From Lichina pygmaea (lineage: Eukaryota; Ascomycota; Lichinomycetes; Lichinales; Lichinaceae), in contig OY730173.1 of NCBI GenBank assembly GCA_963422465.1, forward strand, positions 2,170,001-2,234,000: a DNA stretch of 64,000 nucleotides, read 5' to 3'. Shown piece after piece: positions 10,343 to 23,112 of this stretch. The notes under the pieces are model-generated. The model was not told the origin of the DNA. It saw only the letters and a list, made by a program, of their open reading frames with translations, and ran no database searches. Numbering within the stretch: the stretch's first letter is position 1; every line of letters begins with the position of its first letter. A program made the position numbers and the translations under genes.

Positions 10343-12043
10343 TCATCCGATGTATACTGGCAGTTGACTATTCCAATACCTCGATGGCAAGATTGAGGGA
10401 TTATGAATCATATCCTGTCCTGGATTCATGTAGTGACAGCGCCACCAGCAAAACGCGCGAAACATCATGGTGAACCAGGCCTCGTGGACGACATCCTCGT
10501 CGTCGAGACCTTTCCGGCGCATATCCGCCACGATGTCCGGGAGGTAGTCAAAGTACACATGAGCGCCCTCGGCAATCCAGTCGCGCAGTCCATAGTGGAG
10601 CCGCGCCGCCTTGCCATGCTGGCCGCGGAGACGGTCCCACGCGTCATTCCAGTAATGAATGGCGCGGACAATATGGGCGCCCATGAGGTCGACGTATTGG
10701 AACCGAGCGCTCGGCGTCTGGTACTGCTCTTGCAGCTTGATGAAGTACTTTGTGGCTTCGTCCCAACAATCATGAACCTTCTCGAGGAAACGGATATCAC
10801 GACTGTTGGGATGTCTGTTGGCCTCGACTTCATCCTCCCACATCGGGAACTGATCCTTGAGCTCCTCGTACCGCTGCAGGACCCAGTCGGTCTGGCACGA
10901 TACGAGACCGTTGCGCGCCTCCTTGTACTCCCTCAGGCGCCGATGGAAGACAACGAAGCCCTCGATGTGGCACGTGAGACCAACGGAGTATTCGGTCGGG
11001 ATGGGAACGCGGATGACGGTGGTTCCTCGCAAACGCATCATCGGCGAGGCGAAAGGGATCAAGTCGGAGAATCCAAAGGTCACGCGGGGTACGATCCGTC
11101 GGACATCCTTGATCGTGTTGGAGGACGAACCTGAACTGTCGAACAGATCCATGGTCGCCAGGACGTCGTCGATCGTGCCAATCCTGTACTCGGGCACGCC
11201 GAGCAGATCGAAGCCGGGCAGAACCCCGAATCCCATGCCGTCGGCCTCTCGCACCGGAATATACAGCTCATCTCTGACGGCTTCGTACCACTTATGCTTC
11301 TCGTCCGCCAAAGAGCTGGGGCGTGCGCTGATGCGCATATACTGCAGCACGATGCCGATGGACCTCACGGTCGTGGACGTGATCACATGTTCCTTGCCCT
11401 CGGCGCGCAGGACGCCATCGTCGGGACGGAAATCCGCCCAGGTCATTCCAAGACGCCGGGCGAGGACGCCAATGTCGGAAATGTTGGTGGTCGCAAATGG
11501 ACGCACTACGTCCGGAGACATGAAATCCCACGAGCGCTCCCGGATGGTCAAAGCGGGCGCAAGAGGAAAGCGGCCGTGGCGAAGGAGGGTGTCGTACGAG
11601 GCCTTGTAGCAGCCGCAGCGCTCCATCTCGCGCTCGTGCTGGTGGAGGACGGCCAACAATGGCAGCCAGCAAACCATCTCGTTACTCGGATTAGAGAACG
11701 AATGGGGCGCCACCATCGTTCCGGACTCGGATTCGAGAGAGCCGGTGATCCATTCGGCCCCAGGGACGTTTCCCAAGCGCAGGTCGCTCGCGTCGACACC
11801 GAACTCGTGGAGGAAGATGTCGGGTGCGCTGTACAGCACCTCGAAGCGAAACTGCGCCCAGCGCCATCTCATGCGCGTCCGCTTGGCCCAGGGGCCCATG
11901 ACCGACGGCTGGCATCTCCGATAGCCGTCTGCTGTGGCGAAGTACTGGCCCAGGAGTTGCCCCGTCGTGATGAGCAGCGAACATAGCGCAACGACGAGGG
12001 CCGTGAGAGCTAGGTAGGTCTCTGTGCGGTCGTCCTCAGCCAT
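10343..12043 (-). CDS. Modin-type conserved fungal protein, single exon, 566 aa
   Basis: An uninterrupted 566-aa frame starts at the ATG 12043. Residues about 9-32 form one hydrophobic segment (ALTALVVALCSLLITTG), so it is probably membrane-anchored at the N terminus. Next come a GYRRC motif and SVMGPWAK, then a basic RMRWRWAQFRFEVLY stretch. This order matches the lineage-specific Pezizomycotina proteins often labelled modin in databases, whose biochemical role is unknown. The C-terminal part is rich in Trp and His (AFCWWRCHYMNPGQD). No catalytic motif is evident. It stands alone, with gene-free flanks on both sides. GC-rich third positions and lack of any break argue that it is live. The family name is from memory and should be treated as tentative. 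Confidence 0.75.
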   Translation of the reverse strand: MAEDDRTETYLALTALVVALCSLLITTGQLLGQYFATADGYRRCQPSVMGPWAKRTRMRWRWAQFRFEVLYSAPDIFLHEFGVDASDLRLGNVPGAEWITGSLESESGTMVAPHSFSNPSNEMVCWLPLLAVLHQHEREMERCGCYKASYDTLLRHGRFPLAPALTIRERSWDFMSPDVVRPFATTNISDIGVLARRLGMTWADFRPDDGVLRAEGKEHVITSTTVRSIGIVLQYMRISARPSSLADEKHKWYEAVRDELYIPVREADGMGFGVLPGFDLLGVPEYRIGTIDDVLATMDLFDSSGSSSNTIKDVRRIVPRVTFGFSDLIPFASPMMRLRGTTVIRVPIPTEYSVGLTCHIEGFVVFHRRLREYKEARNGLVSCQTDWVLQRYEELKDQFPMWEDEVEANRHPNSRDIRFLEKVHDCWDEATKYFIKLQEQYQTPSARFQYVDLMGAHIVRAIHYWNDAWDRLRGQHGKAARLHYGLRDWIAEGAHVYFDYLPDIVADMRRKGLDDEDVVHEAWFTMMFRAFCWWRCHYMNPGQDMIHNPSILPSRYWNSQLPVYIG

Positions 12044-14655
12044 ACTCGTCCTTCAACGTCATGGTCGTCGAGACGAAGAGAAGGGATCCGAGGGATGGTG
12101 AACGCTGAGCAGCCCATAGAACGGGCCCACGTTCGAGTCCTCCCCCGCTTCCTCAGACGTCTGGCACGCTGGCCAGGTGCCATTTTTGTTTTTGCAGGCT
12201 AAAGGCTTACGCGGGTGGAAGTCGGGAACCCGACGTTTGGCGGTCTGCAAGACTCCGCAGCAGCTCAAGGCCGAACCAATCGCAAGATCGCCTTCCCTAA
12301 CCGGTCACACCACATCGACCAAGGCTGAGCTCGAAATGACAGCAACGCACCTCGATCAGGAGGAGCATGCAGAGGGAGGCTGCAGACACCCCGCAGCGGC
12401 CGAAAGATTCGAGCGGCATGAGGTGCTCAGAAGCTCGTGATTCCCGCCGTCAGGTATCTTCCAAGTCGTACATGGCACAAGGTCAAGGGAACGACATGGT
12501 CGGTAGAGCTCTACTCCCAAGAGCACCTCATACTGCTCATTTGGGATGCAGGGTTGAGAGAGAATGAGCTCAGAGGATTGCTTGGGCATGATTCACGTGA
12601 CCTACGAGCCGCTACGTTAGTCTCACGACCGACAAGTGGTCAAGTCAGTACGTACCTTGTAGTTCTATAACAGTCGTCATATCCACTCGAATCTTTCGTG
12701 CCAGGACACAAGTAAGCAAGCGACCAACCCCCTTCTCTTCACCTTGCCCTGTGTCGAATTGAGAATTTTATATTGCGGGGTCTTTTACCTTTACGGTTTC
12801 GTGGTAAGTTTTGCCTAGCACTTCACCATCCCAACCCACGCCAACTACACCCAAGCCCGCGCTAAAACCCCGCTTCGCAGGTTAGCATTTCAGGGACCAA
12901 CCTTGACCGGGTCGGAGAAGCAGAGTACGCTGCGTACGCGACTACGACATGACGACTGCACGGTGCATACCTGGACATCCTGGTCTCCTGCTGCATCGAC
13001 CAAGAGTTATCAGTCGCCGATACCCAAAGAATCGAAGCAAGCTGCGAAGTCGGCATTAGCTTGCAAAACACTGCACATTCATCACAACCGCCAACATCAC
13101 GTCGACTCGTCACTCCCCGGATACTTGGCACTTACAGGACTTATCACACTAGCGGAGCGACTTGCCTGCTTTCAACAGTCTCCGATGCGTCCTCGGCCGA
13201 GATCCAAGCGAAGGATGGTTGCGTACATGGACGGCGGTCCTTGACCGACGACGTCGGGTATGCCGTCCTTCTCTCTTTGCACATCCTGCAGATGATGCAT
13301 CCATCCTTCGACAAGCTTGGTCAACCGCGTCTCTCTCTATCGCCTTGCATGCAGTCAGCAGAGTCGAGACGATTGAGGCATTAGCCCGAGGTTGATGTTG
13401 CCGTACTTGGCACTACTGCTTGACACCAGCTACACTGACACAACCGCTCAGCCAACATCGGTATCAGATCCTTCCGTCTTCTTTCAAGGAGTACATTGAC
13501 CAGGTCGTTTACTGCCACAGCAATGGGGAGACAATTCTGCCGCCAACGCTACACGACACAACTCAAGCACGCTACTCCAATGAGAAAGGACCGACCACAT
13601 ACACTTCCTCACGACTGAAATCTCCTTCGCATTCACGGTCGAAAGACTGTGGGGCCAAAGAAGATGCATCGACTCTACAGATATCCATTCGTTGGCAAAG
13701 CAATCTTTCACGGCGCCAAGAAGACATTCTGATCCATCCGACGATACACTCCCTCTATCGACAGAACACCGGCTACAACACGCTTCTCTGGTCGACATTC
13801 AAAAATTCGAATATACGACCAGTCTTTCGCAAGAATGATATCAAGAATGATTTCAAGGATGAAAACAGCACAGGCATCTCTCCAAGATTACTCCACCTCA
13901 GACCATTGCGATGCCCGGTCCTACTTCGATCTGTACTCGTACGGTGACCTCGTAGAGTCGTGGACCGACTGTCTGGTACAAGAGACTGCAGTTTCGGCTT
14001 ACAGACCTGTACTTCAAGTGCAGTCTCATGTACAGAATGGTAAGTCCATCATTCTACGAGGGTCACTGTACAGAACGATACAAAAGTCGTTGGTCCCTCC
14101 TCATATTGACCGATCAAGAGAGGAAAGTTCAGTCTTCTCACAAAGGCTTGTCAGAGGTTCCAGACCCAATCATTTTTATTTTCATTCTCATCGTGATCAC
14201 CCCAAGATACCCTGGAAAACTCTGAAGAGAGAAGATCTCGAATTCCTCATCAAACAGCCCCCGATAAAACTCCGTCCCACCACAAGAAATGGAAAAGTCA
14301 TCAGGTACTAGCTCGCTTCGCTCACACGTTGGCTCAACTACCACTCAGGCAACACTAAGAAGAATCGTTGGAGAAAGACTCGAAAAACGTATGAGGGGAA
14401 GTGATCAAGATCGACAAGACCGAAGACGAGGAGATTAAATGGATATCAAACGCCCGATCTTGAAAATCACTTTTTGGAGTCTTATCAGAGCTCAAATGGA
14501 ACGAGGAGTGTGGGTGGGCATGAACATGCCTCCCCAGAAAAATATGATGGAAACATTCGTTGGAACATGGCACCGCCATCAGCCTCCATACCACAAAAAG
14601 TGGCAAGGGGCTCATTGGCGGAGGTGGCCCATGACTCGGGGCTCGAGCAAGAGAT
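12044..14655. other. 2.6-kb stretch without an identifiable gene
   Basis: Plus-strand open frames at 13420-13947 (175 aa) and 13835-14311 (158 aa) overlap in different frames. They have no recognisable domain and could be exons of an unknown gene or chance. The segment at 14312-14655 is the 3' flank of the homeobox gene. Confidence 0.4.
13835..14311 (+). CDS. Unrecognised open frame, 158 aa
   Basis: Opens MISRMISRMKTAQASL and ends in a basic KLRPTTRNGKVIRY tail. It is polar, with no membrane segment, signal peptide or known motif. It overlaps the end of a second open frame (13420-13947), and either could be an exon. Only its length and position in a gene-poor gap favour it. It may not be a gene. 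Confidence 0.2.
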   Translation: MISRMISRMKTAQASLQDYSTSDHCDARSYFDLYSYGDLVESWTDCLVQETAVSAYRPVLQVQSHVQNGKSIILRGSLYRTIQKSLVPPHIDRSREESSVFSQRLVRGSRPNHFYFHSHRDHPKIPWKTLKREDLEFLIKQPPIKLRPTTRNGKVIRY

Positions 14656-17106
14656 CTATTCTTCAACGTCGTCGTAGTGAGCGCGTCTAAAGTCGGCTGG
14701 GTTCGAATTGAAGAAGATGTACGTTCTCGCCTGGGAGTTGCTGCTGCTATCGTCGTGGGTATCGGTGGTGGCTGTAGTGCCGTCGGAGGTGGCGGTGGTG
14801 GTGGTGGCAGCGGCGGTGTCGATGGTGCCGCTGCTCGTCGTTGCTGTCGCCGCCGCCGCCGCCGCCGCCGCCGCCGACCACGGTGCCATGGTGGTAGCGA
14901 CGGTGACGGGAGACACATCGGGCGTTTCGGCCACGGTCCCGGTCCTGGTCCCGGTCTCGGCCCTGGCTTTGGCTCCGGTCCCGATCAGGCCTTGCATGAG
15001 GCTTGCCAGGAATGACGATTGAATATCGGCCTTGAGAGGCGCAGCCGGATGCGACGGATCGAGCTCGTTCAGGAATGTGGTCATGTCCATGTCACCGTGG
15101 CTGCTGATCGAAGCGTGCAAGGCCGACAGCGGCGAGGGAACCTGCGTGGGCGACGCGAGGCTCGAGAAGCGCGGCGAGAAGATGGCGTCTTCCGTGGCGG
15201 CAGACATTTGCGTGGCCGACAGAGGATCGTCGGACCCGAGGGGCGACCGAGCGAAGGACGGGAAGCACGCTTGCAGATCCGACAGCGTCGTGGCACTGGG
15301 CGTGATGGGCGGCGACGCCAGATTCGAGCCGGTCTGCAGCGGTGGCGGGAAGGGGGCGCTGACACGCCGGCACCGCGAAGAGGCTGCTCGATCGGCCACC
15401 TCGCTCGCATCGAACGCCTTGGGCCACGAGCTCTCGTCCTCGGACGAGGGCGTCGGGCTCTGTGGTGGGGGCCTCGTCATGACACCGCCGCTCTCTCTGC
15501 TGCCGTTACCATCAGGAGCCGAGGCGTCCGACGTGGCGATGCCGTCGGAGCGCCCAAGCGATGTGTCCTTTCTCGAAATGGCCTCGTCGAAGGAGGCCAT
15601 GTGCAGCGGCGACAACGGCGTCGATCTCGCTCGCGGCTTTTGAATGCGGCCGCCGACGGACTTCCGCCGCTGAGCCAGTGCGGTTGGATCCAGCGTGAAA
15701 GTCCCCAGCGACGACGACTGGGACGTCCAGGTCGGACTCGTCTCGGCGTGATGGTGCGAGGGCATGTGATGCAGTGTTGCCGGCCGCGGCCGCTTGCGTC
15801 TTGCGGCGAGGTCTACGCCGGAGCCGGACGCGCTCGACATCAAAGAAGGCCGCGGCTCCGGAGAGGTCATCACGCCGCTGGCGTCGCACGAAGACGTAGC
15901 GACAGCAGCCCGCGAGGTCGCTCGCGACGCCGCACGCTCGGCCTGACCGGCAGACGAGCGGAGCGCCGCTTCAATGGCCGCTGTATCGACGTGTAAGGGG
16001 ATCGGGCCAGATGAGATCTTGGTATCGACATTCGGGGGCAGAGGCGACTCCGTCACGCCGTGTTCGGCCATCGACCTCGACGACGAGGCCATGGCCTCGG
16101 CCATGTCCTTCGCGTCCAGCAGGCCCTGATCGAACGGCAAGAGAGGCTGGGTTGAAATGCCGTCGGGGATTCCAAACCCAGTCGGTTCCGTCAGGGCGCA
16201 GTATGCTGGCGGCCACCCGGCCATGCCGTCGGAATACATCGAACCCGAACCGTTGGCGAGGTTCATGTCCAAGCCTTCGTCAAAACGATCGTCGGGAAGC
16301 GCGACGTGAGCGTCGCAGACGCTGCTCACCGGCAGATTCTCGTCGACGCGGGCACTCGAGGGGGCGGCGGCGGCCGCCACGGTGGGGCTGTCGTCGGGGG
16401 TCAGGAGGGACTGGATCAGGGATCGATAGGTTTCGGCCGAGGGGGCGTCAGGCCCACGGAGCGCTCCCGGCTGCGGGAGGGTGACACCGTTCAGCGCCGC
16501 CGCGCCAACGCTCGGCACCGTCGAGACCGGCACGAAGAGCTCGGCGGGCAGGCCCGACAGCCAAAACGGAGTCTGATGAGCCCTGAGGGCCAAGTTCATC
16601 AGCTCGGCGTTCCTCTCGTCTTGGAGCACCCGGGTCTGTTCAATCTCGGCCAGACGCCGTTGCTGCTTCGCCTTGGCCCGGCGGTTCTGGAACCAGTTCT
16701 GCGTTCGCTCGGGTTAACCGTCGTCGGCCCCACCGTCGGGGAGAGGTGGTCTCGGGCAGAGGCGAACGACGACGAGGGTACTCACGGCGACCCGAGGTAA
16801 GGACAGCCTCGTCAGCCCCGCCAGGTGACGCTTCGTGTGGCTGTTCGGCTTGGGCTCGGCTTGGAACTGCTGCTCCAGGAGCCAGACCTGCTCGGGCGAG
16901 AGCCGAGGGCGAGTGGATCCATCGAGATCGGCCCCGTCGCCCTTGCCACCGGCCTTGGACCGGTCCGGACCATCTTGGGACGCCTTGTCCTTCGCATCCG
17001 AGTGGCCGCCGTCGTCCACTTGGTCCATCGACTTGGCCGAGTTCTTCCTGTCGGCCTTGGCCTTTGCGTGCCGCTGTTGCGGCGGTTGGTAGTGAACGAA
17101 ATCCAT
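14656..17106 (-). CDS. Homeobox transcription factor, 787 aa
   Basis: Two exons, 17106-16786 and 16698-14656, with an 88-97 bp class intron (GTGAGT...GCAG) that splits homeodomain helix 3. The homeodomain spans about residues 64-123. It contains RPRLSPEQVWLLEQQF, then KPNSHTKRHLAGLTRLSL, and the recognition helix NWFQNRRAKAKQQ. The remaining ~660 residues are low-complexity (Ser, Pro, Ala, Thr). They include a run of about nine Ala and a Thr-rich tail ending FRRAHYDDVEE, as expected for an activation region. Fungal homeodomain proteins of this architecture act in the nucleus and commonly control conidiation or fruiting. An alternative in-frame ATG at 17118 would add four residues. The gene has a very long gene-free region upstream (over 6 kb), typical of developmental regulators. 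Confidence 0.88.
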
Positions 17107-17301
17107 CGTCACGAGCATCTGCCCGCACCTGCGCTACCTCGCCCGGTCCTCGAGACGGACCTTCCAAGGTCAAGATCCGTATCGGCGCTGGCCGAGGGGT
17201 ACGTTCGAAGCGCTATGACCAGGCACGCGCCAAGATCCGACGGCGAAGAAGTCCCAGGTGCCCGGAGGGCCGGGGGGAGGAGGGCCGGGGGGAGGAGGGC
17301 C

Positions 17302-17323
17302 GGGGGGGGGGGGGGGGGGGGGG
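17302..17323. repeat. poly-G run, 22 nt
   Basis: Preceded by three copies of a GGCCGGGGGGAGGA-like unit. Lies about 200 bp upstream of the homeobox start codon. Confidence 0.95.
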
Positions 17324-17766
17324 TTGGCAGGAGACGACCGAGAGACGAGCCGAACGAGGTCGGATGCAAAAGTCACGATGGTCAGGCGCTCGTCGTCGAG
17401 CCGGTTCCAGCTTGGTCCCAGAGTCACCACTTTGGACGTGTGGGCCGAGTAGGATCCAGACGAAGCCGCAGAAAGGCGGCGGACCCGAACACAAAGATCT
17501 CCCTAGCCGGTGACGCACGACCTCGGCCGTGGAACGAGAGATGGGACGTGCGGGGCTCCGAAAGCAGGCGGACGACAAGGTCGAGAGGAGTCGAAGGGTA
17601 TCCAATCAGGCGGATTGCTCCACGGCACCAAGCTGGCAAGCAGAACGGACGAAGAGAGCGTCACAACGGCAGGCGTAACAAAGGGACGAGAACCGAGCAG
17701 GCATCAGAGAAAGAGGCAGTCCGTACGGCAGGTGGAGGCAACGCGGGCAGAGAGAGACAATGGGAA

Positions 17767-17768
<2 letters not shown>

Positions 17769-17812
<44 letters not shown>
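17769..17812. repeat. (AG)n microsatellite
   Basis: About 22 uninterrupted AG units in the homeobox upstream region. Confidence 0.95.
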
Positions 17813-17813
<1 letters not shown>

Positions 17814-18943
17814 AAGGTCTTCCCGGGGCCCCATCGATCTTAGGATCCACAGGCAGGAACGAGACGAAGGACCGGAACGCGCCGGCCGATGCGGATAGAT
17901 ATACGGCTCAGGCGAACCTGAGACGATGGAAATTGACGAAGCGCAGCAACGACGATTGGCCGGCCATAGCTCCGGTGCAGTGGGGTGGGTGGGGGAGGTG
18001 CGTGACATGCAGCACAGGCCGGGCGGTGGAGGTAGGTAAGGTTGAGCTCACGAAGCCGAACGGTGGCCGACGACGGAGCAGTGTGGAGGGGCAAACGACG
18101 GCCGCTTCGAGCAACGTAGCCGCAGAAGTATCGGACCGTGCTTACCTGAGAATCGTCTCCGCTTGCTGATGGTGGTGGGGGAGGTGACGACGGCGACGTC
18201 GACGACGACGGCGACGACGACGGCGACGACGACGATGCTGACAGGGTCAATGCCATTCTGCGGCAGCTACTCCTCCTCGTCGTCGTCCAGATGCTGCTGC
18301 CGCTGCCGCTACCGTGCTCGTCCATCTCGTCTCATCTCGGCTTGGCTAGGGCCCGTTAGCGTCCCTTCAGGATGATCTTCCCGTCGATCTTTCCGCCTTC
18401 CTCTCCCTTCTCTCGTACGAGGACGTACAGTACTGGTAGGAGGCAGGCAGATAGTACGTACCGGACGACCAACCGCGGATCCTCCCGGGGGCCGTTGCTC
18501 GGACTACGACCCAGATGGCACGATCCGCACACACCTACGTACGTACGTATGTACTGCTTCATGCTGCTGCTACTGCGGTGCTCCAGACGAGTACGAGCGT
18601 ACGCCTCAACAGTTCCGGTGGCCAGCAGCAACGCTTGGGGAGAGATGCCTGGCCGAGGTGGTGAACGAGTGCAGTAATACGTACTTGCTGTTTCACTCGT
18701 GCGTCCCATCGTTTCGATGCAGGCTTGCCAGCGCTCGCCTGCCGACGGGGGCCACCCTGGTCGTCGTCGACGACATGGCCGGAGCGGGAGGGTGGCCTCG
18801 CCCTCGTCGGACGGGAACCGAACCCGACGATCTCGAGGCGCGACCAGGCGACGAGGCTTGGGCCTAGAGGTGCCTATTGCATAGGTGCACGGGCCAGAGA
18901 GCGTAGGGCCGGCATCTCCCTCTCGACTTTTGTCGTACGTTCA

Positions 18944-18962
18944 CCCCCCCCCCCCCCCCCCC
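18944..18962. repeat. poly-C run, 19 nt
   Basis: Uninterrupted C run about 70 bp before a TACGTA patch. Confidence 0.95.
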
Positions 18963-20111
18963 GGAAAGGATTTTCTTGCTTCTCCGGCGTTTCCCGACCG
19001 ACCGTTCCCTCCTCCGATCTTCTATTCTTACAGTACTGTAGATACGTACTGTACGTACGTATGTACGTATCACTAGCTCCTCTTACCACGTACGAAGCCG
19101 GGGCGCGGAAACCTTTGACGGTCGGGTAGTATCTTCCGGCGAGATGTCTGTGTGGGAGCGACCGGTGAGGATTCGGTCATCTGCACAGGGCCCTAATCTC
19201 CAGGCCTCGGTCGACCCACCAAGGTACGTAACGTACGTACGTACTGGCCTACGGAGTAGTGCTTTCGTACGCCTATGTCGCATTACTTACCGTGCTTACG
19301 TACCCGGTGGTCGAGTCGCTGTCGGAAACCCCTTGCGAGGTGGCGAGTCAGCAACAGACGGATCTACGACCAGCGATCGGAAAACCGCCAAGCGCCGCTC
19401 TCCTCTCCCCACAAAATTATATTCCGGCCGATCTGCCGTCGTCCTAGCCGGCCCGATTACTCGGCCGACTGCCACCATCGCGGCCTTTCCATCTCTCAGC
19501 CTGCAGCAGATGACGATGGTGAATTCCGATGATGATTTCGATGGGGATGACGGTGCAGACCACCGGCAGCAGCCTTCCGCGCCTTCGTACCGGTGCAGGT
19601 ATGCTCACCCGTGGCGAACTTTGTTCGAGCAGACTGCTGCTGTTCGCAGCCGCGGCTCGAGGCGCAGGAGGGGAACGGGGATGGACGAGGACACCGAACG
19701 AGACCGGCATGCGCCGAGCGGGACGGAGTCGCTTACGCCGTTCGGAGTAAAGCGTGGACGGCGACGCCGGCATATGCTGTACCACGACGCCTCGTGCGCC
19801 ATGACGGGAACCGGGACCGGCTCTTGGCCCGGTCAAGGCTGGCGATGTTGTCCGGAGAGCACCATTGGCCGTCACTTACTGCCCGAACGGACACCACGAC
19901 ACCGGTGCCCGCTGGGCTTCACGATGGGCTTCACGATGGACGGCCGAGCACGGAGACGGAGCTCGACCGCACGTACGAGTAACTACGTACGTACGGAGTA
20001 CGGCGCACTACGGCGCGAGAGCCGTCGCGTGTCGATTTCCGGCGATTGCGCCTCTGGCTAGTCTGGCAGGGCCTCACGCTTTCCCGAGGACGCCGTCGAT
20101 TGAAGGCTCCT

Positions 20112-20144
<33 letters not shown>

Positions 20145-21493
20145 ACCCAAGGCCCAGCCCGGGGGACCCGGCCGGTGGATCCAGACCGTCGACCCAGACC
20201 GTGCCTTCGCCGCGGCGTCGATCCGATTTCGATTGCCGGCCGAACCCCACGCTGGGCGTCTGGCCATTCGGCTTGGCCGCCCGGGCTTGCCGCACCGTCT
20301 GACTTTGGCCTTGGGCCTCGCTGCGAACAAAGCGGCTGCGGATTCGCCTTCGCCGCCGCCACCAAGCGTGCCAAGTCGATAAGCACTCGAATCAGTCGAT
20401 GCTTACCCTCCGGCTTCCCACCGTCCGCGACGGAGCAAGCCGAGGAGCCAAGGGCGAATGTCCAACCCTCCGACGCCGCTGTCATACGGCACTACCATAC
20501 GTACCCGAGGTGACTTACCACCACTCCCACCGCCGCCGCCGCCGCCTTTGGTGGCGTTCTGTCGGGGCATTTCGGCCCGCCATCAACGGCCCTGATGCTA
20601 CTGTACTCGTACGGAGTACAGGATGGGAGATGGCCCGGGCATAAGCCGACGGAGAAGGCGAGAGAAGAACCGGCGAAAGAGACGCCCCCGACGAGGGCTG
20701 GACGAAAGAGAATGGGAAGGCAGTGGAATACGATCCACCTCGAAAAAGAGGAGATGATGCAGCGCGGCACCCTCATCTCTCGGGACGGGCTTTTCGGTCC
20801 TTTCACTTTCTTTCTCCTCTCCTGCCGCAGTGTGGTGGTGAGATGGACGCAGCGGCAGCGGCAGCGGCCGCCGTCTCGGAGGTGGAGTTGGAGGTCGAGG
20901 TCGAGGTGGCGAGATACCACGTCGTCTGCTTCCGAGGCCGACGACGAACCAACAATGTATCGAAGCCACGTCCCAGCCATCCGGTCTTCGTGCTTCCTCG
21001 TCCATCGGGGTCGCCCTTGCTCCTCTCTGCGACCAAGTCTGTTCTCAGGGCTCTGGGCTCGTATCAGAGCGCGCTCGGGCCTTACTGGACCCTTTGACCC
21101 TCACGCTAACAACTGGATACCGTACGTAACGTCAGCGGAGGCGTTGCCGCTCTGGGACCCCGTACGTAAGTACGAGGTACTTCGTACGAGAGTACCTTCC
21201 GTACTCGAGGAGAATCCCGCGTCCATACGAGCACTTCGACATGAAGAGGAACGGGACGAGGGAGAGAGGGAGCGCCGGAGGGAAGTTACGCGGAGCACTT
21301 GCACGACCGTCTTGCGCGCCACAAGCCGCGGCTTGAAACGAGCGGCGCGCATCACCGGCCAAGTCTCCGTTGTCGACCAGGATCCAACCGATGCGGTGTG
21401 AGTCTGAGAATGAGCGATCTGTCGATACGCTTTTGCAGTACGTACGTACTGCACCCGCCGCCGACGCACGATGCCCTAAGATCGGCTTTGGCT

Positions 21494-21515
21494 GGGGGGG
21501 GGGGGGGGGGGGGGG
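21494..21515. repeat. poly-G run, 22 nt
   Basis: Uninterrupted G run about 100 bp before the CA/CG microsatellite. Confidence 0.95.
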
Positions 21516-21613
21516 AGCACCGATGGAGCTGCTGAACTCGGGTACGATGTCGAATGGAACGTGTCGAGGGAGGACACCCATGCACAACTGGGGCCCGATC
21601 AACCGCCGGCGGC

Positions 21614-21614
21614 A

Positions 21615-21707
<93 letters not shown>
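21614..21707. repeat. (CA)n followed by (CG)n alternating purine-pyrimidine tract
   Basis: About 39 CA units pass directly into about seven CG units. This gives a ~94-bp strictly alternating purine-pyrimidine block, the sequence class with the strongest tendency to form Z-DNA. Confidence 0.95.
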
Positions 21708-23112
21708 GAGACACAGCATGCAGCAGCCGAGGCTGACCACAGCAGTCCTCGACCTTTCACCATTTCGACATCGACATCTGTATCTGCAACGTGCGACACG
21801 GCGCTCCTACGAACATCTGGTCGCCACAGTCCGTCTCCTCGTGAGCCTTGTTCTCTCTCGCCGGTTTCTCTGACACGGCTTGGCTGTCGGTCCCACAGCA
21901 CATGTCTTGCTTCCAAGAGCCTGATCCTCCCCGTGCATGGGAGCATCGAGCTTTACTCCTCTCTCTCTCTCCAACGGTCGAAGCATGAACCTAGTTCGAC
22001 CCCGACCTTGACCAGGACCACCGACGGGACGGACTGCTGGCTGCTCGGCCTTTGGTGGATACGCTTGTTCGATCCGGTCGAGTTACATATTGAATCTTGG
22101 GCCCCTGTCCGCGCGCTAAGCTACGGCACGGGGGGCGGTCTCGGGAGGCGCTTTGACCATCGGTCACGCCAACACACGGAGGATGTCGTACAGTACGTAA
22201 GTCGCAACTCGGAAGCGATTGACTTTGGAAACAGGACCTGAACCTTTCTTACGATTCCTACCGTACGGAAGTACGTATGTACATACGTACTATACCGCGG
22301 TCAGGAGTACTATTTGAGCCGAGAAACTCCACGTGAGAGTTGATCTTCCAGACATTCTTGACGTTTAAAATCTAAAAATTTTAACTTTTCTTTGGTCTCC
22401 TCAGTCTCCAATCGCAGCGTTCGATGATGACGACGACGAGACCATGACAAAAGGCGCGATTGGAGGTCGGCAGAGCAAAGGCTTTTCTGTGTCACCGTCG
22501 ACGACACCACCAAGCTGCCGTCAGCCCGTGACCATCTTCTTCGTCGTACGAGATCTACTTCCGAGCAACTTGCAACGCGATGCCGAGACGACGCACGCAC
22601 CAGGGTCGTCCACGGGAGCGAATGTCGACGCGAAGGGGGGGGAGGGGAGCGGGGCGCCAAGAGACCTGATCAACCATCAAGGCGTCGATACCGAGCGGCC
22701 GAACAGTCTCATCCAACGACTACATTTACGCCGGAACGCACGGTAGCGGCAGGTTACTTGATGCTTGCGACGCAGCGCAGGCCGTCGAGGTACTTGCCGG
22801 TAGCCCTGGTTCAGGACTGGACACCACCGAGATGCGAGACCTGGCTCGGTCTGACCCTAGACCGACGGGCAAGCAACGGCGTACGGGAGGCGGTCTTGTA
22901 CGAGGTCGGCCGGCGAATATCTCACGGGCTGGAAATCTCTACCTTCGTGCAGACGTACGGAAGTACCCTTCCGTACGCACAGTACGAGTAAGCGTGTTCA
23001 AGACCGTTGTGTGAGGCTCACGGCCACAGTTCTCGCTTCAGGCCATGTCGACAGAGTGCTGCACCCCAGCGGACGCTCTGCTGAGCCCGAGTGGTGGCGG
23101 CCGAGAGCTGTG

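Noticed and set aside
14677-15996. Plus-strand open frames opposite the homeobox gene (112, 104, 325 aa)
   Set aside because: They are antisense shadows of the Ser/Ala/Pro-rich exon 2.
18795-18870. Possible tRNA on the minus strand (GGGTTCGGTTCCCG arm-like string)
   Set aside because: The T-loop lacks the conserved A, only four stem pairs form, and no acceptor or anticodon arm could be placed.
19144-20061. 305-aa plus-strand open frame upstream of the homeobox gene
   Set aside because: Arg/Ser-rich composition typical of GC-driven chance frames. It crosses several palindromic clusters and matches no family.
20595-21401. 268-aa plus-strand open frame
   Set aside because: Charged low-complexity translation, no domain, and ends just before the microsatellite block.
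21561-22241. Thr-His repeat protein
   Set aside because: The repeat part is only the CA microsatellite read as codons, and the other frames look equally open.
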